IMG/VR virus record: IMGVR_UViG_3300050014_000608
Location: 1 to 25,043 of that record
DNA from: a virus
DNA: 25,043 nucleotides
Reading direction: 5' to 3' (one strand)
Shown here in pieces: positions 13,851 through 21,098 of this stretch (position 1 is its first letter; each line of letters opens with the position of its first letter). The position numbers were made by a program, and so were the translations under genes. The notes under the pieces are model-generated. The model did not search any database, was not told the DNA's origin, and was given only the letters and a program-made list of their open reading frames with translations.

Positions 13851-15551
13851 TTGTCCATTCCTGTCAAGCAGTTGATCAGCGTGACGCCCAGCGTGAGCAA
13901 CGGCGGCGGCGTCGGCGAGACCCTGAACGGGGTCATCCTCAGCGAGTACCCCTTCCTGCCGGTGGGCACGCCCCTTTCGTTCCCCTCGCTGGCCGCGGTC
14001 CTGGCCTTCTTTGGAAACTACGCCTGCCAGTTCACCGCCACCTGCGTCGGCACCGTCCTGACCGTGACCCAGACCCTTTCCGGGGCCCTGGCGGTGGGCC
14101 AGCAGATCCAGGGCGCCCAGGCCGTCGGCGTCCCGCCCGGGACCGTCATCGCCAGCCTCGGGACCTACAACCCGGCGACCGGCATCGGCACCGTGAACCT
14201 CACCGGGCCCGGGTTCACCCAGGCGGCCAGCTCGCCGATGACCTCGAACTGCCTGGAATACCAGATGGCGGCCATCTACTTCGCCGGATTCACCATCGGC
14301 ACCCAGACGCCCCAGGCCCTGATCTTCAGCCGCTACACCAGCTTCGCCTGCCCCGCGTTCCTGACCGGGGTGGCCATGGGCCTGACCCTGGCCCAGCTCC
14401 AGGCGATCGTCTCCGGCACCCTCAGCATCACGGTGGACGGCACGGTCAAGACCGCGGCCGCCGTCAACCTCTCCGCGGCCACCAGCTTCTCCAACGCCGC
14501 CGCGATCCTCACGACCCAGCTGGGCCTCACCGGGTCCGCAGCCGTGACCTACAACAGCCTGTTCGGCGCGTTCGTGATCACCAGCGGCACCACCGGCGCC
14601 ACCAGCACCATGACCTTCGCCACCGGCACCCTGGCCGCCACCCTCGGCCTGGCCTCCGGTAACGGTGGCACCCTGAGCCAGGGCAGCGCCGCCATGACCC
14701 CCGCGGCCGCCATGACCGCCCTGGTCGCGCAGACCAGCAACTGGGCCGGGTTCTCCACCGCCTTCGAGCCGATCGACACCGACAAGCAGGCCTTCGCCAC
14801 CTGGACCGCCGGATACCTCGCCCAGTTCTACTACGCGCCCTACACCACGGACGCGACCATCAAGGGCGCGCCGGCCAGCTACACCGGCTTCGGCTCCTGG
14901 CTGACCCAGAACGCGGTCCAGGGCACTGCCCTGTTCCTGAGCGCCGCCTCCGCTGCCTTCGACCTGAGCCTCACCGCCAGCACGAACTACGGCGCCTCGA
15001 ACGGCCGCATCGACCACGCCTTCAAGTCCGCCAACGCCGTCATCACCCCGGAGGTCACGGATGCCGTCACCGCCGCGAACGTGGTGGCCAACGGCGGCAA
15101 CTTCTACGGGGCCTATGCCACCGCGGCGACTAACTGGGACATCCTCTACCCCGGGCAGATCTCCGGCACCTTCGGGCAGATCGGCGCCTATGTCGATGCG
15201 ATCTGGCTCAACAGCAACATCCAGCTCGCCGAAATGGAGATGTTCACCGGCTCCAACAGCATGCCCAACGACCCGACCGGCTACGCGCTGATCAAGGCCG
15301 CCTGCAAGTCCCTGTTCGCCCAGGCCATCTTCAACGGCGTGATCCAGACCGGCGTGAACCTGACCTCGACCCAGCAGGCCCTGGCCAACGCCCAGGCCGG
15401 GCTGCCCATCGCCGGGATCCTCGCCTCGGTCGGCTGGTATTTCCAGGTCCTGCCGGCGGCCTCGCCCAAGACTTCGCCGCCCTGCCTGTTCTGGTACACG
15501 GGAGCCTACGGGATCACCAGCCTCAACATCGCCTCCATCGACTTTCAGTAA
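13851..15551 (+). CDS. tail sheath protein (DUF3383 type) with one inserted repeat module
   Basis: This 566-residue protein matches DUF3383, the contractile sheath type of Bcep781/AP22-like phages: IPVKQLISVTPSVSNGGG at the N-terminus, LAFFGN...EYQMAAIYFAGF, the SGTLSITVDG/VNLSAATSFSNAA/FVITSGTTGATS block (about 188-255), TSNWAGFSTAF, and AQLAEMEMF-like handshake regions towards the C-terminus. In relatives, FFG...S.EY is a short junction. Here about 74 residues (59-132) intervene and carry the same module family as the cement protein. The TTG start has AGGAGG at 6 nt. The module probably faces the sheath exterior, since it would otherwise disturb contraction. Confidence 0.85.
   Translation: MSIPVKQLISVTPSVSNGGGVGETLNGVILSEYPFLPVGTPLSFPSLAAVLAFFGNYACQFTATCVGTVLTVTQTLSGALAVGQQIQGAQAVGVPPGTVIASLGTYNPATGIGTVNLTGPGFTQAASSPMTSNCLEYQMAAIYFAGFTIGTQTPQALIFSRYTSFACPAFLTGVAMGLTLAQLQAIVSGTLSITVDGTVKTAAAVNLSAATSFSNAAAILTTQLGLTGSAAVTYNSLFGAFVITSGTTGATSTMTFATGTLAATLGLASGNGGTLSQGSAAMTPAAAMTALVAQTSNWAGFSTAFEPIDTDKQAFATWTAGYLAQFYYAPYTTDATIKGAPASYTGFGSWLTQNAVQGTALFLSAASAAFDLSLTASTNYGASNGRIDHAFKSANAVITPEVTDAVTAANVVANGGNFYGAYATAATNWDILYPGQISGTFGQIGAYVDAIWLNSNIQLAEMEMFTGSNSMPNDPTGYALIKAACKSLFAQAIFNGVIQTGVNLTSTQQALANAQAGLPIAGILASVGWYFQVLPAASPKTSPPCLFWYTGAYGITSLNIASIDFQ
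14025..14246 (+). repeat. inserted beta module, copy 4 (tail sheath)
   Basis: This segment encodes sheath residues about 59-132: TVLTVTQTLSGALAVGQQI, GVPPGTVIASLGTY, GIGTVNLT. It aligns with the cement copies at the LTVT, SGxLxVGQ, PxGTxI and GxGTxxL positions. It lies exactly between two normally adjacent conserved DUF3383 blocks. Confidence 0.65.
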
Positions 15552-15560
15552 GGAGTCACC

Positions 15561-15998
15561 ATGACCCGTTCCCTCACTTCTCTCGATGCAGCGATGATCA
15601 TCACGATCCCGGGCGTCTACCCCGGCGGGATCCAGCTGCAGGGCTGGAAGACCGATGACATCTTCGACCTGGCCGCCATGAAGCCGAACATCACCCGCTT
15701 CGGAGTAGACGGCGTGCTCAGCGCCGGCAAGCAGCTCCAGCCCCGCGTCATGAAGATCCACCTGGAGGCCAGCTCCGAGAGCCAGAAGGTCTTCGACGAC
15801 TGGGCCTCGGCCGAGGCCACCCCCCCGATCGACTCCATCCCCTGCAGCATGACCATCGTCATGAACGCCGCCGGGGAGGAATACACCTGCACCCGGGGCT
15901 TCCTGACCGACTACAAGGACGTCGCGGACGCCAAGAAGGTCCGGGATCCCCTCGCCTACGAGATCACCTTCCAGCTCATCCAGAAGACGAAGGTGTAG
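15561..15998 (+). CDS. tail tube protein (DUF3277-like)
   Basis: This 145-residue protein directly follows the sheath gene, as tail tube proteins do. Recognisable parts are GGIQLQGWKTDDIFDL, ITRFGVDGVLSAG, ASSESQKVFDDW, and a DPLAYEITFQLIQ ending similar to the final strand of DUF3277 and related tube proteins. AAGGAG at 15550-15555 is 5 nt before the ATG, consistent with high expression. Stacked rings of this protein form the channel inside the sheath. Confidence 0.8.
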   Translation: MTRSLTSLDAAMIITIPGVYPGGIQLQGWKTDDIFDLAAMKPNITRFGVDGVLSAGKQLQPRVMKIHLEASSESQKVFDDWASAEATPPIDSIPCSMTIVMNAAGEEYTCTRGFLTDYKDVADAKKVRDPLAYEITFQLIQKTKV

Positions 15999-15999
15999 C

Positions 16000-16500
16000 A
16001 TGCGGAACACTCAGCCATTCACCGTCGAAGCTGCGGGCAGGGACAAGGGAAAAGTCTTCCTCCTGACCGAGATGCCGCCGTTCCAGGCCGAGAAGTGGGC
16101 TGCCCGGGCCTTCCTGGCGCTGCTGGAGTCCGGGGTGCAGATCCCCGAAGAGGTCGTGGCCGCCGGCGTGGAAGGTCTCGCGTCCGAGGCCGGCGTCGCC
16201 GCGATCTTCGCCTCGCTGTTTGGCGGCCTGGGCAAGGTCCGATGGGAGGCACTGGAGCCGCTGCTGGACGAAATGATGACCTGCGTGCGCGTCATGCCGG
16301 ACCCCGAGAAGAATCCGAGGTTTTCGCGGGATCTCAACCCGGCCGCCGACGACATCGAGGAAGTGAAAACCCTGTTCAGCCTCCGGGCCGCCGTGGTGAA
16401 GCTCCACACGGGTTTTTCTCCCGCCGCCGGGCCCTCGACCTCTCCAGCCCCGACGGCGACCCGCGTTTCGCCAATTACGAGAATGTCCCGCCGCGGATAG
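16000..16500 (+). CDS. tail assembly chaperone, zero-frame product
   Basis: This 166-residue protein lies between tube and tape measure genes, the position of lambda gpG. It has FLLTEMPPFQAEKWAARAFL, ALEPLLDEMMTCV, and DDIEEVKTLFSLRAAVVKLH, all typical of chaperones in DUF3383 phages. The last 27 residues after LHTGF are low-complexity Ser/Pro/Thr/Arg, as expected of a tail that is read only when the ribosome does not shift. It would bind the tape measure and recruit tube subunits. An AAGG-type SD precedes the ATG. Confidence 0.8.
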   Translation: MRNTQPFTVEAAGRDKGKVFLLTEMPPFQAEKWAARAFLALLESGVQIPEEVVAAGVEGLASEAGVAAIFASLFGGLGKVRWEALEPLLDEMMTCVRVMPDPEKNPRFSRDLNPAADDIEEVKTLFSLRAAVVKLHTGFSPAAGPSTSPAPTATRVSPITRMSRRG

Positions 16501-16640
16501 GGATCGTCATCTCGCGCGGGTTGGCTACGCCCTTGGAACTGCAAACCGTTTATGGCCTGGAGGATCTCTACGACATGCTCGAAATCATCGCCGTCGACAA
16601 CCATAACGAGCGCGTGGCCTCAGAACGGGGCGCGGAATAA
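16000..16640 (+). CDS. tail assembly chaperone, -1 frameshift fusion (GT-like)
   Basis: Decoding in the zero frame through Phe139 (codon 16414-16416), then -1 from base 16416, gives a 213-residue protein. The 74-residue extension contains DPRFANYENVPPRIGIVIS and ATPLELQTVYGLEDLYDMLE, real-looking protein that has no start or SD of its own in the -1 frame. This is the gpG/gpGT arrangement: a minor fusion binds the tape measure through its extension. The TAA at 16638-16640 shares a base with the tape measure ATG. The slippery site and hairpin are listed separately. Confidence 0.8.
16410..16416 (+). promoter_or_regulatory. -1 frameshift slippery heptamer G GGT TTT
   Basis: Zero-frame codons are ACG GGT TTT TCT, so bases 16410-16416 (GGGTTTT) fit X XXY YYZ. 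The P-site tRNA re-pairs GGT to GGG, and the A-site TTT stays TTT. The site lies where the conserved zero-frame protein ends and the -1 frame begins to look like protein. Confidence 0.8.
16422..16458 (+). promoter_or_regulatory. frameshift-stimulating hairpin
   Basis: CGCCGCCGGG (16422-16431) pairs with CCCGACGGCG (16449-16458): nine G-C pairs and one C-A mismatch, with a 17-nt loop. It starts 5 nt after the slippery heptamer, the usual spacing for a pausing structure. Confidence 0.7.
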
Positions 16641-18277
16641 TGGGAACCGTCCTTGATTGCTTCATGGTCACCTTGGGGCTCGACAATCGAGAGTTCAAGA
16701 AGGGTGCCGAAGACGCAGAAAAGAAATATGAGGAGCTGGTCAAGGCGGCAAAGGCGAATGCCAAGGCGATCGTCGACGCCGCGAAGGGCAAATCCGTGGA
16801 GGAGATCGCCGCCGCCAAGGCCAGCGCCAAGGAAGTTCAAGCCGCCGGTGTGAAGGCGGCCAAGAATGTCAAATCCGCCATGGTGAAGGAGTCCAAGGAG
16901 GCGGCCGACAAGGTCAAAGAACATACCGAGAAAATGAAGGAAAACTTCAAAGAAGTGGCCAAGGGCCTTCTGGAAGTTTTCGGACTCATGGTGGCCGGCG
17001 CCGCCATGGTGGAGTTCGTCAAGGGCACCATGGAAGCCGAGGTCGCAGCCGGGCGCCTGGCCAAGACCCTGAACGTCGACGTTGAGGAGCTGGAGGCCTT
17101 GCAGGGCGCCGTCAAGCGGGTGGGCGGCACCACCGAGGGCTTGGACGCCTCGCTGAAGGGGCTGAACAGCCGCCTGGAGATGATCGCCATTCACGGGCCC
17201 CGCTCGAAGATGGCCCTGCAGGTCTTCGCCGGCCTGGGCATCTCCGAGGTCGCCCTCAAGGGGAAGGACGCCATTGGAGTGCTGAGCCTGTTGGCCGAGA
17301 AGATGCACGGCATGAGCGAGGCCAAGGCTCAGGGCCTGGGCGAGCGCCTGGGGCTGGACGAGGGCACCATCCGGCTCCTGACCCAGGGGAAGGAGGGCAT
17401 GGCCGCCCTGGTCAAACATCAGAAGGAACTGGGCGTTGCCTCTGCCGAGGACGGGGCAAAGGCTGCTGAGTTTCATCATTCCATGCTTGATCTTCAGGAT
17501 TCCGCTTCCACGGTGGGCCGTGAGCTCCTGGGCGTGATGATGCCGGCGTTGATCGGCGTGGCCAAGGCCCTTGGTGGGGTCGCCGCATGGATGTCGGAGC
17601 ATTCCGATGCGGTCAAAGCTGGGATCATCGGTATCGCCACGGCCTTCCTGTCTGTCAATTCCGCCGCCATCCTGATGGGGATCAATGCCGCCATCGCATG
17701 GATCGCCGCCACCTGGCCGCTCGTCCTCCTCGTGGCCGGCATCGGCCTCGTGGCCGCGGGCCTCTACCTCCTGGTGACCCACCTGAAGCAGGTCGGGCAT
17801 TTCTTCAACGAGGTCGCCCTGCACATCGTCTACGGCATGCTCAAGGCCTTCTTCGCGGTTGAGCATGCCGGCGCCCACATGTGGAACGCACTGAAGACGG
17901 CCGCCATGGCTCCGCTGGAATGGATCTGGAACAAGCTCAAGGCCATCGTCGACATCTACAAGCAGGAAGGCAAGTTCCTCTCGGCGATTCTCCACGGCGA
18001 CGTGAAGGGTGCGGTCGGCGCGGTCAAGACGGCGGTGGCCGATGCCGGTTCCGTGGTCGGCCTGACCCCCGCCTATGCCGGCGCGCACGCGGGCATGGCC
18101 CAGCACCCGTCCATCTCCAACAGCCGCTCCAGCACCACCAGCACCAAGGAAACCCACGTCACCATCGGCACCATCAACACCCAGGCGACCGACGCCAAGG
18201 GGTTCGCCGCGGAGCTGCCCGGGGCCATCAAATCCAAGTCCTCCCTCGTGGACATGGCTGACGGGGGGATGAGCTAA
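16640..18277 (+). CDS. tail tape measure protein
   Basis: This is a 545-residue protein. The N-terminus VTLGLDNREFKKG is the common tape measure opening. Residues about 15-105 are a charged Ala/Lys/Glu coiled coil. Hydrophobic segments follow at about 115-130 (LLEVFGLMVAGAAMVEF) and 330-385 (IIGIATAFLSVNSAAILMG, AATWPLVLLVAGIGLVAAGLY), and the tail contains TKETHVTIGTINTQATDAKG. It sets tail length and may pass into the host membrane during ejection. At about 1.5 angstrom per residue it predicts a short tail, of the order of 80 nm. The first 350 bases are less GC-rich than the rest. The next gene starts in the last codon. Confidence 0.88.
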   Translation: MGTVLDCFMVTLGLDNREFKKGAEDAEKKYEELVKAAKANAKAIVDAAKGKSVEEIAAAKASAKEVQAAGVKAAKNVKSAMVKESKEAADKVKEHTEKMKENFKEVAKGLLEVFGLMVAGAAMVEFVKGTMEAEVAAGRLAKTLNVDVEELEALQGAVKRVGGTTEGLDASLKGLNSRLEMIAIHGPRSKMALQVFAGLGISEVALKGKDAIGVLSLLAEKMHGMSEAKAQGLGERLGLDEGTIRLLTQGKEGMAALVKHQKELGVASAEDGAKAAEFHHSMLDLQDSASTVGRELLGVMMPALIGVAKALGGVAAWMSEHSDAVKAGIIGIATAFLSVNSAAILMGINAAIAWIAATWPLVLLVAGIGLVAAGLYLLVTHLKQVGHFFNEVALHIVYGMLKAFFAVEHAGAHMWNALKTAAMAPLEWIWNKLKAIVDIYKQEGKFLSAILHGDVKGAVGAVKTAVADAGSVVGLTPAYAGAHAGMAQHPSISNSRSSTTSTKETHVTIGTINTQATDAKGFAAELPGAIKSKSSLVDMADGGMS

Positions 18278-18798
18278 TGGCGAACGGCTGGGGCGTCTAC
18301 ACCTTGGGGGGGGGCCTCGCCTTCGACGTGGACTCTTGCCTCGATCTCAAGTTCGGAGCCAAGGCCAAGACCTCGGATTTTCCGGTAGAGGAGGGCGCCT
18401 TCGCTAGCTACAACAAGGTGCTGGATCCGTTCACCCCGAAGGTCCGGCTGGTGGTGAAGAGCGCGCCGCGGATCGCCGCGTTCCAGGTGGCGCTCCATGC
18501 GGCCCTGGCGTCCGCGAGCCTCTTCAACATCGTCACCCCCACCATGACCTACCTGAACGTCACCCTGGAGGGCTACGACCACGACCAAACCGCCGAGAAT
18601 GGCGCGCTGAGCATGCTGGTGGTGGACCTGGGGTTCAAGCAGGTCCGCGAGGTGACGCCGGCCTATTCCACCCTCCCGAAGCCCAAGAATCCCAAGAGCG
18701 CCTCCAAACAGGTCGGCGGCAAGGCCCAGCCGCAGAAGCCCACCGGGCCGCCCCCGCTCGCCTGGAACAACGTGGTGTCACGCGCGGAGAACGGCTGA
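18277..18798 (+). CDS. baseplate/tail protein downstream of the tape measure
   Basis: This 173-residue protein has SDFPVEEGAFASYNKV, PKVRLVVKSAPRIAAFQVAL, FNIVTPTMTYLNVTLEGYDH and VVDLGFKQVREVTPAYS, then a Lys/Pro/Gln-rich tail. I recall the same pattern (S.N.V..P......l..l.......l..VTP...Y......hyd..rt...Ga..l.V...... VRV) in proteins right after tape measures of this phage group, thought to belong to the baseplate centre or tube-baseplate junction. Exact role unproven. The start overlaps the tape measure stop by one base. Confidence 0.75.
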   Translation: MANGWGVYTLGGGLAFDVDSCLDLKFGAKAKTSDFPVEEGAFASYNKVLDPFTPKVRLVVKSAPRIAAFQVALHAALASASLFNIVTPTMTYLNVTLEGYDHDQTAENGALSMLVVDLGFKQVREVTPAYSTLPKPKNPKSASKQVGGKAQPQKPTGPPPLAWNNVVSRAENG

Positions 18799-19097
18799 TG
18801 CTCTACTGCGACCTCGCCATCGACGGCAACACCCTTTGGGCCGGCGTCCCCTGCCTGAACTGCGTCCTGATCGATTCATACCTGTATCTGGGATTCGTCG
18901 GGCACTTGGCGTTCACCGATTCCCAGGGCTCTCAGGATCCGGACTACACCGGCATCGGGCCCGGCGGCCGCTACTGGCTGCTCTACTCCCAGGCCGGCCA
19001 GCCCCCCCTTCAGGTTCCGCTCCAGCAACTGGCCTCCCAGCAGCTGGACATCACCCTCGGCGGCCAGAACTGCACCATCTCCATTTATCAACAGTGA
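18798..19097 (+). CDS. small baseplate protein, plug-like candidate
   Basis: This 99-residue protein has DLAIDGNTLWAGVPCLNCVLIDSY-type sequence, YLGFVGHLAFTD, DYTGIGPGGRYWLLY and a C-terminal ITLGGQNCTISIYQQ. The order DxxxxGxxxxxGVP....LI..YLG..G.L.....P.Y..LG...L.. resembles the baseplate plug family described for Pam3-type phages, but similarity is weak by eye. It has four cysteines, unusual for a virion protein of this size. The ATG shares one base with the preceding stop. Confidence 0.6.
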   Translation: MLYCDLAIDGNTLWAGVPCLNCVLIDSYLYLGFVGHLAFTDSQGSQDPDYTGIGPGGRYWLLYSQAGQPPLQVPLQQLASQQLDITLGGQNCTISIYQQ

Positions 19098-19101
19098 CCC
19101 C

Positions 19102-19974
19102 ATGACCCAAGGCTCCAGCTTCAACCAGAAGATCCTCCAGGCCAACTTCGCGCTGACCACGGGGACCTTTGACGGCACGAACAACCAGGTGATCCTCCAG
19201 GGCCTGCGCATGGACGCCGAGATCGACAAGGGGGGGCACCCCAGCAAAAACAAGCTGAAGCTGAAGATCTACGGCATGCGGATGAGCGACATGAACATGC
19301 TCACCACCTTGCCGGCGAAGAGCGCCAAGCCGCTGGCGGTGCACAAGTCCAAGCTGCAGCTGCTGGCGGGCGACACCTTCGGCCTGGCCGTGGCCTTCGC
19401 GGGGGAAATCACCGGCGCCTGGGTCAACTACCAGAGCGCGCCCAACCTGGACTTCAACATCGAGGCGCTGGCGGGCTACTACCCGGCGATCGCCCCGGTG
19501 GCGCCCAAGAGCTTCCAGGGCGGAACCAAGGTGGCCGCGATGATGGCCAGCCTCGCCAGCCAGATGGGCTATGGGTTCGAGAACAACGGCGTCACCTCCA
19601 GCCTGCACAATCCCTACCTGCACGGCCCCGCCATGCAGCAGGCCGCGGCGATCGCGGCCGCTGCGAACATCGAGTTCGGGGTGGACGACGACACCCTGTT
19701 CATCGCCCCCCGCGGCACCGCCCGCAAAGGCACCGCCCCGCTGATCTCCGCGGACACCGGCATGAAGGGCTACCCCATTTTCGACAAGGAGGGGCTCAAG
19801 CTCGTCACCCTCTACAATCCCGCGATCAAGCTGGGCGGCCCGATCATCGTCCAGAGCGCGGTCCCGGTCGCTTGTGGCACCTGGCGCGTGCACGGGCTCA
19901 AGCACCACCTGACCAGCGAGACCCCGGGCGGCCCCTGGGAAACCTCCGTGTCGGCCAGCTGGGCGGGGAACTGA
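19102..19974 (+). CDS. baseplate hub protein (gp27 / gpD-like)
   Basis: This 290-residue protein is placed immediately before the spike gene, where the hub is expected. It has GLRMDAEIDKGGHPSKNKLK, IYGMRMSDMNMLTTL, LDFNIEALAGYYPAIAPVAP, SFQGGTKVAAMMASLASQMG and TPGGPWETSVSASW at the end. SxxGGTxVAxxMxxLAxxMGYxFENNGV and VxxLxHxLxSExPGGPWxTxV resemble phage late control/hub proteins. The hub trimer forms the collar joining the tail tube to the spike. No lysozyme domain is present. Confidence 0.75.
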   Translation: MTQGSSFNQKILQANFALTTGTFDGTNNQVILQGLRMDAEIDKGGHPSKNKLKLKIYGMRMSDMNMLTTLPAKSAKPLAVHKSKLQLLAGDTFGLAVAFAGEITGAWVNYQSAPNLDFNIEALAGYYPAIAPVAPKSFQGGTKVAAMMASLASQMGYGFENNGVTSSLHNPYLHGPAMQQAAAIAAAANIEFGVDDDTLFIAPRGTARKGTAPLISADTGMKGYPIFDKEGLKLVTLYNPAIKLGGPIIVQSAVPVACGTWRVHGLKHHLTSETPGGPWETSVSASWAGN

Positions 19975-19975
19975 C

Positions 19976-20740
19976 ATGGATCAACCCGTCTATCCCCAGA
20001 AGGACCTCAGCAGCGGCAACACCGATTTCAACCAGATGAGCTTCGTCATCCAGCAGGCCATCGCCAAGCTGAACGTGGCCACCCTGGTCCAGGTCGTCGC
20101 GGTCCACCCCGGCGCCGGGCTGCTGGTCGGGTTCGTGGATGTCACCCCCCTGGTCAACCAGGTGGACGGCGGCGGGGCGGCCGTGCCGCACGGGACCATC
20201 TTCGGCGTGCCGTTCTTCCGCGTCCAGGGCGGCGCCAATGCCGTGATCTGCGACCCGGCCGCCGGCGACATCGGCTTCGCCCTGTTCGCCGACCGGGACC
20301 TTTCCAGCGTCAAGTCCACCGGCGCCGTGGCCAACCCCGGCAGCGCCCGCCGATTCGACATGGCCGACGCGCTCTACTTCGGCGGCTGGAACATGGCCGT
20401 GCAGCCCACTGCCTACGTCCAGGTCACCCAGGCCGGCATCAACCTGGTGCTGCCGGGCGGGACCTCCATCGCGCTGACCCCGGGCCAGTGCACCATCAAC
20501 GCCACCGCCACCAAGGTCAACGGCACCCTGGAGGTCTCCGGGGCCGCCACGTTCGACGCCACCGCGACCGTGGCGGGCCTGCTGGGCGTCAACGGTGGAA
20601 TGACCGGCACCGGGGCCAGCGTGACCATGACCGGCGCCTTCACCGCCACCGGCGAGGTCCAGGGCAACGGCAAGAAGCTCAGCACCCACACCCATTCCGG
20701 CGTCACCACTGGCGGCGGCAGCACCGGAGCGCCGAACTGA
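19976..20740 (+). CDS. membrane-piercing tail spike (gp138 / gpV type)
   Basis: This 254-residue protein has an N-terminal OB-fold-like region (about 30-125, with TLVQVVAVHPGAGLLVGFVDV and VICDPAAGDIGFALFADRDL), a bridging segment with FGGWN, then a repetitive beta-helix (about 165-235). The tip contains STHTHSGVTTGGGSTGAPN. The HTH motif at the apex matches the HxH residues that bind iron in the phi92 gp138 and P2 gpV spikes. A trimer would cap the tail and puncture the host outer membrane on contraction. No domain is missing. Confidence 0.87.
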   Translation: MDQPVYPQKDLSSGNTDFNQMSFVIQQAIAKLNVATLVQVVAVHPGAGLLVGFVDVTPLVNQVDGGGAAVPHGTIFGVPFFRVQGGANAVICDPAAGDIGFALFADRDLSSVKSTGAVANPGSARRFDMADALYFGGWNMAVQPTAYVQVTQAGINLVLPGGTSIALTPGQCTINATATKVNGTLEVSGAATFDATATVAGLLGVNGGMTGTGASVTMTGAFTATGEVQGNGKKLSTHTHSGVTTGGGSTGAPN

Positions 20741-20741
20741 T

Positions 20742-21089
20742 ATGAACACGATTCAGCTTTCCCCTGCCTGGGACCTCATGCTCGACGCCAACGGCAACAT
20801 CGCCATGGCCACGGGACCGGAGGCGATCGCCCAGGACGTGGCCAGCGCCATCAGCACGTTCCTCGGCGAGGTCTACTACGACACGACCCAGGGCCTCCCC
20901 TGGATGTCCGAGGTGTTCGGAGAGCAGTTCTCGCCGTCCCTGGTCACCGCGCTCCTGGTGCAGGCCGCGCTCACCGTGCCGGGGGTCGTTTCCGCCCAGG
21001 TGATCAACCTCGCCTTCAAGAACGGGACCGTCACCGGCACCGTCCAGGTCATCGACACCACCGGGGCCTCCCTCGGCGTGGAATTTTAG
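20742..21089 (+). CDS. baseplate wedge protein (gp25 / gpW-like)
   Basis: This 115-residue protein has the compact pattern LSPAWDLMLDANGNIAMATG, IAQDVASAISTFLGEVYYDT, GLPWMSEVFG and a final beta strand region. It starts with the D....G.......g...iaQ.v...l....gE..yd...G.pw pattern common to gp25-like wedge proteins (DUF2634/GPW_gp25 type). It initiates sheath assembly by templating the first sheath ring. The TAG stop at 21087-21089 provides the AGG of the next gene's SD. Confidence 0.85.
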   Translation: MNTIQLSPAWDLMLDANGNIAMATGPEAIAQDVASAISTFLGEVYYDTTQGLPWMSEVFGEQFSPSLVTALLVQAALTVPGVVSAQVINLAFKNGTVTGTVQVIDTTGASLGVEF

Positions 21090-21098
21090 GAGGTCCAG

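Noticed and set aside
13827-16010. 727-residue open frame on the minus strand opposite sheath and tube genes
   Set aside because: It mirrors the high-GC codon pattern of the plus-strand genes, is Gly/Arg/Asp-rich without motifs, and lies wholly opposite well-recognised families.
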